Source of the DNA: Amedibacterium intestinale
GTDB lineage: Bacteria; Bacillota_I; Bacilli_A; Erysipelotrichales; Erysipelotrichaceae
Length of the DNA: 64,000 nt
Assembly: GCF_010537335.1 (NCBI RefSeq)
Contig: NZ_AP019711.1
Span: 1,736,001-1,800,000 of the forward strand
Direction of reading: 5' to 3'
Positions 60,264 to 64,000 of the stretch are shown piece after piece. The notes beneath the pieces are model-generated. The model made no database searches. It was not told where the DNA came from and saw only the letters and a list, made by a program, of their open reading frames with translations. Numbering within the stretch: position 1 is the stretch's first letter; every line of letters begins with the position of its first letter. The position numbers and the translations under genes were made by a program.

Positions 60264-61748
60264 ATGAATAAAATCGCATTTGATAATGAGAAATATTTAA
60301 AAATGCAATCGGAACATATCTTAGAAAGAATTAATAAGTTTGATAATAAACTGTATCTTGAATTCGGCGGCAAATTGTTTGATGATCATCACGCTGCCAG
60401 AGTGCTGCCTGGTTTTCAGCCAGATAGTAAATTAAATATGCTTCTGCAGTTAAAAGAACAGGTAGAAATCGTAATTGCAGTTTGTGCCAGTGACATTGAA
60501 AAAAATAAAATCAGAAGTGATATGGGAATTACCTATGATGTTGAAGTTCTTCGTTTGATTGATGCATTTCGTGGAACAGGTTTATATGTAGGAAGTGTTG
60601 TTATTACACAATATGCAAACCAAAGTGCTGCCGATGCTTTCAAAAAACATTTGGAGAATTTAGGTGTCAAAGTATTCCTTCATTATCCAATTTCTGGATA
60701 TCCTAACAATACTTCTTTCATTGTTTCAGATGAAGGGTATGGAAAAAATGATTATATAGAAACAACAAAACCTTTGATCGTTGTTACCGCACCTGGTCCT
60801 GGTTCAGGAAAAATGGCCACTTGCCTTTCTCAGCTTTACCATGAACATAAACGCGGAATCAAAGCAGGATATGCCAAATTTGAAACATTCCCAATCTGGA
60901 ACCTTCCATTAAAACATCCTGTAAACCTAGCCTATGAAGCCGCAACCGCTGACTTAAATGACATCAATATGATTGACCCATTCCATTTAGAAGCTTATGG
61001 CGAAACAACGGTAAACTATAATCGTGATGTTGAAATCTTCCCTGTATTAAATGCTATGTTTGAAAAGATTTTGGGTACAAGTCCATACAAATCTCCTACA
61101 GATATGGGTGTGAACATGGTTGGATACTGCATCGTTGATGATGAAGCCGCAAAAGAAGCAAGCAATTGTGAAATCATTCGTCGTTATTATAAAGCAAAAG
61201 TCGATTATAAAAAGGGATATACAGACGAAAATACGATTCGTAAAATTGAAATCATTATGTCACAGGCAGATATCACTGACAAAGATCGTAAATGTGTACA
61301 GCCGGCAATTGAAAAAGCAGAAGAAACAGGAGCACCTGCTGTTGCGATTGAACTTCCTGATGGACGTATCGTTACAGGAAAAACCACTTCACTACTAGGG
61401 GCAAGTTCAGCTGCATTGCTTAACGCATTAAAAGCACTTGGAAACATCAATGATGAAATCCCTTTGATTTCACCAAGTATTATAGAGCCGATTCAGAAGT
61501 TAAAAGTTAATTCTTTAGGAAACCACAACCCTAGATTACATACAGATGAAATTTTAATCGCACTTTCTATCAGTGCAACTATGAATCCGATTTCTCATCT
61601 TGCTTTGCAGCAGTTAGATAAATTAAAAGACTGTGAAGCACACAGTACAGTAATCTTATCGCAGGTAGATGCAAATACATTTAGAAAGCTAAAAATCAAT
61701 TTAACCTGCGAAGACCGTTATCAAACAAAAAAACTATATCATAAATAA
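60264..61748 (+). CDS. DUF1846 family protein
   Basis: 494 residues, the usual length of DUF1846. Characteristic parts are [40 protein letters not shown] and [23 protein letters not shown], which resembles a phosphate-binding loop. Structures of family members show an ATPase-like fold, but the reaction is not established. ATG 60264 follows AAGGAGTGG; GTG 60255 is part of that site. Own promoter and terminator, so a single-gene unit. Confidence 0.93.
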   Translation: MNKIAFDNEKYLKMQSEHILERINKFDNKLYLEFGGKLFDDHHAARVLPGFQPDSKLNMLLQLKEQVEIVIAVCASDIEKNKIRSDMGITYDVEVLRLIDAFRGTGLYVGSVVITQYANQSAADAFKKHLENLGVKVFLHYPISGYPNNTSFIVSDEGYGKNDYIETTKPLIVVTAPGPGSGKMATCLSQLYHEHKRGIKAGYAKFETFPIWNLPLKHPVNLAYEAATADLNDINMIDPFHLEAYGETTVNYNRDVEIFPVLNAMFEKILGTSPYKSPTDMGVNMVGYCIVDDEAAKEASNCEIIRRYYKAKVDYKKGYTDENTIRKIEIIMSQADITDKDRKCVQPAIEKAEETGAPAVAIELPDGRIVTGKTTSLLGASSAALLNALKALGNINDEIPLISPSIIEPIQKLKVNSLGNHNPRLHTDEILIALSISATMNPISHLALQQLDKLKDCEAHSTVILSQVDANTFRKLKINLTCEDRYQTKKLYHK

Positions 61749-61755
61749 ATCATAT

Positions 61756-61785
61756 CTCCCTTTCCGTGTGAAAGGGAGTTTTTTT
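61756..61785 (+). terminator. Terminator of the DUF1846 gene
   Basis: Stem CTCCCTTTC (61756-61764) / GAAAGGGAG (61770-61778), 5-nt loop, then seven T. Confidence 0.93.
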
Positions 61786-61811
61786 CATAGGCATAAAAAA
61801 ACAAAGCAGAA

Positions 61812-62645
61812 TCATTTTCTACTTTGTTCTTTTACAATATGAAGATAATCTCGACTATGTTTTTTTCTTCTAGGAATAAACCTTGTCGCAAAATGGTGTT
61901 TCCCTCTGCTTTTCACATAAAAATATCCAAAGATAGAAAAAACAAATGCACCAATGAAATTCACCAGCAAGTCTTCCATTGTATCTAATAGTCCTATATC
62001 TATATAGCCGCCAAGACCTAATGATTTTCCATTTACTACCACATCTTTAATATTATCTACTAAAATTGGAATATTACTTTTTGTTGGATCCAGCAAAACA
62101 GAATGAAAAGAATGAATGATCGTATCTTTCTGCATATCCAGTCCCATAAACTGATCCATAAACAATTCATAGAATTCCCATAAAACACCAATGGTCATGG
62201 AAAAACAAAATGCAACTATTGCCATAAACAGCGGTGATAATTTAAATTCCATGCGTTCACTCTGATTTAATAAATCCACCAGGGAAAATCCAATCGCTGC
62301 CGCCAGAAATCCATTGAGTGTATGAAGAACCGTATCCCACATAGGAAATAAAATATAAAACGAAGATATTTCTCCAAGAATTTCTGCCGAAAAGATAAAC
62401 AAGAGAATAATAACCTCTAATGTTTTCGGTAATTCTATACGAAATTGCAGCTGTATAATACTTGGCACAATAAATAAAAATAAAGTCAATATGCACAAGA
62501 ATGCATTTTCATAATTTTTATTTAAAATCTGTAAAATCATCATAACAATTACCAGCGCACGAAGAATAACATAAACAGCAAATGTACTTTTATGTTCTCG
62601 TATTTCCATTTTCACTGCTTTTCCCCATAAACGAAGTCTATTCAT
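61812..62645 (-). CDS. DUF2238-like polytopic membrane protein
   Basis: 277 residues with about seven membrane helices. FPMWDTVLHTLNGFLAAAIG, TIGVLWEFYELFMDQFMG, DMQKDTI and DTMEDLLVNFIGAFV match the conserved polar residues of the DUF2238/YjdF-type membrane family (WDxxxH, WExxE, DTxxDL). The role is unknown. A basic C-terminal tail follows. It stands alone between the DUF1846 and fhs genes. Confidence 0.75.
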   Translation of the reverse strand: MNRLRLWGKAVKMEIREHKSTFAVYVILRALVIVMMILQILNKNYENAFLCILTLFLFIVPSIIQLQFRIELPKTLEVIILLFIFSAEILGEISSFYILFPMWDTVLHTLNGFLAAAIGFSLVDLLNQSERMEFKLSPLFMAIVAFCFSMTIGVLWEFYELFMDQFMGLDMQKDTIIHSFHSVLLDPTKSNIPILVDNIKDVVVNGKSLGLGGYIDIGLLDTMEDLLVNFIGAFVFSIFGYFYVKSRGKHHFATRFIPRRKKHSRDYLHIVKEQSRK

Positions 62646-62753
62646 ACAAAACCTCCCAATCCTTTATTTCATGATAGTTATACTAACACCGTCAACAAAT
62701 AAAGTAAAGATATATCATAATTTTCTCTGTTTTCCCTTTATCAATATTCTTAC

Positions 62754-62796
62754 AAAAAAAGAAACAAATACACTTTCTTCAAGCATACATGTTTCT
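62754..62796 (-). terminator. Terminator of fhs
   Basis: Minus-strand stem AGAAACA / TGTTTCT (62790-62796 with 62760-62766) followed by a run of T. Confidence 0.6.
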
Positions 62797-62809
62797 CTCT
62801 ATTATATTC

Positions 62810-64000
62810 TTAGAACAATCCTTTAATGTGCCCTTCCTCATCAATATCCATATTGTTTGCGGCAGGCACTGCAGGTAATCCTGGCATTGTTAATACTTTA
62901 CCAGTTAAGGCAACAAGGAATCCTGCTCCTAAGGATGGATTCAATTCACGAACGGTAATCGTAAATCCTTTTGGTGCCCCATATTTTTTCGCATCATCGC
63001 TTAAAGACATTTGTGTTTTTGCCATACAGATTGGCATTTTATCCCAGCCCATTTTATTATATAAGGCAATCTGCTGTTTTGCTTCTTCACTAAATTCAAC
63101 TCCATCAGCACCATATACTTTTGTCGCAATCGTATGAATTTTATCTTCAATGCTGTCTTCTACATCATATAAAGGTGCATAGCTGTTTTCTTCCTCACAT
63201 AAAGCAACTACTTTTTCAGCCAAATCCAAGGCACCTTCTCCACCTTTTGCCCATACCTGAGATAAAGACATTGGATGTCCATGTTCTTTACACCAGTTTT
63301 CTAATGCTTCTACTTCTTTTGGTGTATCGCTGGCAAATTCATTGATGGCAACAATATAAGGAAGACCAAATTGTTTTACTGTATCAATATGCTTTGCAAG
63401 ATTTGCACATCCTTCCAGCATCGCCTCTACATTTTCTTCTTTCAAGTCTTCATAAGCCACATTTCCATGCTGCTTCAAGGCACGAATGGTCGCAACGATA
63501 ACAACTGCATTTGGTTTTAAGTTACCAAAGCGGCATTTGATATCTAAGAATTTTTCAGCGCCCAAATCTGCTCCAAATCCTGCTTCTGTAACTGTATAAT
63601 CTGCCAGTTTCAAACATGTTTTAGTTGCAAGAATAGAGTTACATCCATGCGCAATATTCGCAAATGGTCCACCATGAATCAACACTGGATTATGTTCCAA
63701 GGTTTGTACCATATTTGGTTTAATGGCATCTTTTAATACCATTGCTAAAGCACCTTCAATACCTAAATCTTTTACATAGATTGGTTCATTTTTGGTATTA
63801 TACGCAACTAGCATATTTCCTAGACGAGTTTTTAAATCACTTAAAGAAGTAGCCAGACAAAGCACTGCCATAACTTCACTTGCAACGGTGATGTTGAAAC
63901 CATCCTGACGTTCTACTCCGTTCGCTTTCGCCCCCATACCAATACGAATATTACGTAAAGTACGATCATTCATATCTAAGCAGCGTTTCCAAGTAACATG
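62810..64000 (-). CDS. fhs: Formate-tetrahydrofolate ligase, C-terminal part
   Basis: 397 codons to the window edge; the frame continues beyond it (residues before the first internal Met read HVTWKRCLD, the family pattern TWxRxLDMNDR). Visible signatures include MNDRTLRNIRIGMGAKANGV, HGGPFANIAHGCNS and TEAGFGADLGAEKF, and the closing MPGLPAVPAANNMDIDEEG. About 160 N-terminal residues with the ATP-binding loop lie outside. It makes 10-formyl-THF from formate and ATP in one-carbon metabolism of anaerobes. Confidence 0.96.
   Translation of the reverse strand, partial: HVTWKRCLDMNDRTLRNIRIGMGAKANGVERQDGFNITVASEVMAVLCLATSLSDLKTRLGNMLVAYNTKNEPIYVKDLGIEGALAMVLKDAIKPNMVQTLEHNPVLIHGGPFANIAHGCNSILATKTCLKLADYTVTEAGFGADLGAEKFLDIKCRFGNLKPNAVVIVATIRALKQHGNVAYEDLKEENVEAMLEGCANLAKHIDTVKQFGLPYIVAINEFASDTPKEVEALENWCKEHGHPMSLSQVWAKGGEGALDLAEKVVALCEEENSYAPLYDVEDSIEDKIHTIATKVYGADGVEFSEEAKQQIALYNKMGWDKMPICMAKTQMSLSDDAKKYGAPKGFTITVRELNPSLGAGFLVALTGKVLTMPGLPAVPAANNMDIDEEGHIKGLF

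Overview
The window is AT-rich chromosomal DNA from a low-GC Gram-positive anaerobe. Gene content suggests a spore-forming, gut-associated Firmicute of the Erysipelotrichia type. The pointers are spoIID and spoIIQ next to an mreB-type gene, a T-box leader on metG, AddAB recombination, an anaerobic sulfatase-maturase-type radical SAM enzyme, formate-tetrahydrofolate ligase, a c-di-AMP receptor, and Rpn-type PD-(D/E)XK transposase/nuclease genes. The taxonomic placement is inference from gene content, not a database match. No tRNA, rRNA, CRISPR array or prophage was seen.

Layout. 1-2.5 kb: an ISL3-type transposase cut by the window edge, then about 1.2 kb of decayed DNA. 2.5-11.1 kb: a YciI-like protein, an orphan LytTR regulator, a MATE exporter, then addB-addA with overlapping reading frames. 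11.1-14.7 kb: a small toxin-like membrane peptide, a frameshifted remnant, an unknown protein, a cytidylate kinase-like protein and an M55 D-aminopeptidase. 14.7-24.1 kb (minus strand): a translation and nucleotide block of metG (T-box controlled), rpmE, azoreductase, tdk, a DUF4230 protein, a 27-residue membrane peptide, prfA, prmC and mnmG. The rpmE-tdk-prfA-prmC order resembles that of Bacillus, with extra genes inserted.

24-40.7 kb is more accessory: two Rpn-type nuclease/transposase genes, an RDD-PHP fusion whose PHP metal ligands look lost, VanZ, and a Crp-type regulator / GPH sugar symporter / propeller-PHP hydrolase operon. It also holds an orphan membrane protein, glutamine-dependent nadE, a second MATE exporter, a lipase-GNAT fusion and a NagA-like deacetylase lacking the usual catalytic Asp. 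40.8-43.7 kb holds a polysaccharide deacetylase, a block of repeated hairpins, a c-di-AMP receptor, a patatin-like protein and a solitary PTS IIA.

43.7-51 kb (minus strand) is an envelope and sporulation block: DUF1146, a YesM/YesN-type two-component system, spoIID, spoIIQ, mreB and a WecA/TagO-type transferase. The two-component pair lies inside a region that is normally ywzB-...-spoIID-spoIIQ. 51-64 kb carries a radical SAM SPASM enzyme, an O-antigen-ligase-like protein, and a chain of a 3D-domain lipoprotein, rnmV, rsmA and ispE. It ends with a DbpA-type RNA helicase, murA, a DUF1846 protein, a DUF2238-like membrane protein and the C-terminal part of fhs.

Most gene ends carry clear intrinsic terminators, several shared by convergent genes. 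Start codons were moved from the longest open frame to the ATG with a well-spaced ribosome binding site wherever the sequence showed one.
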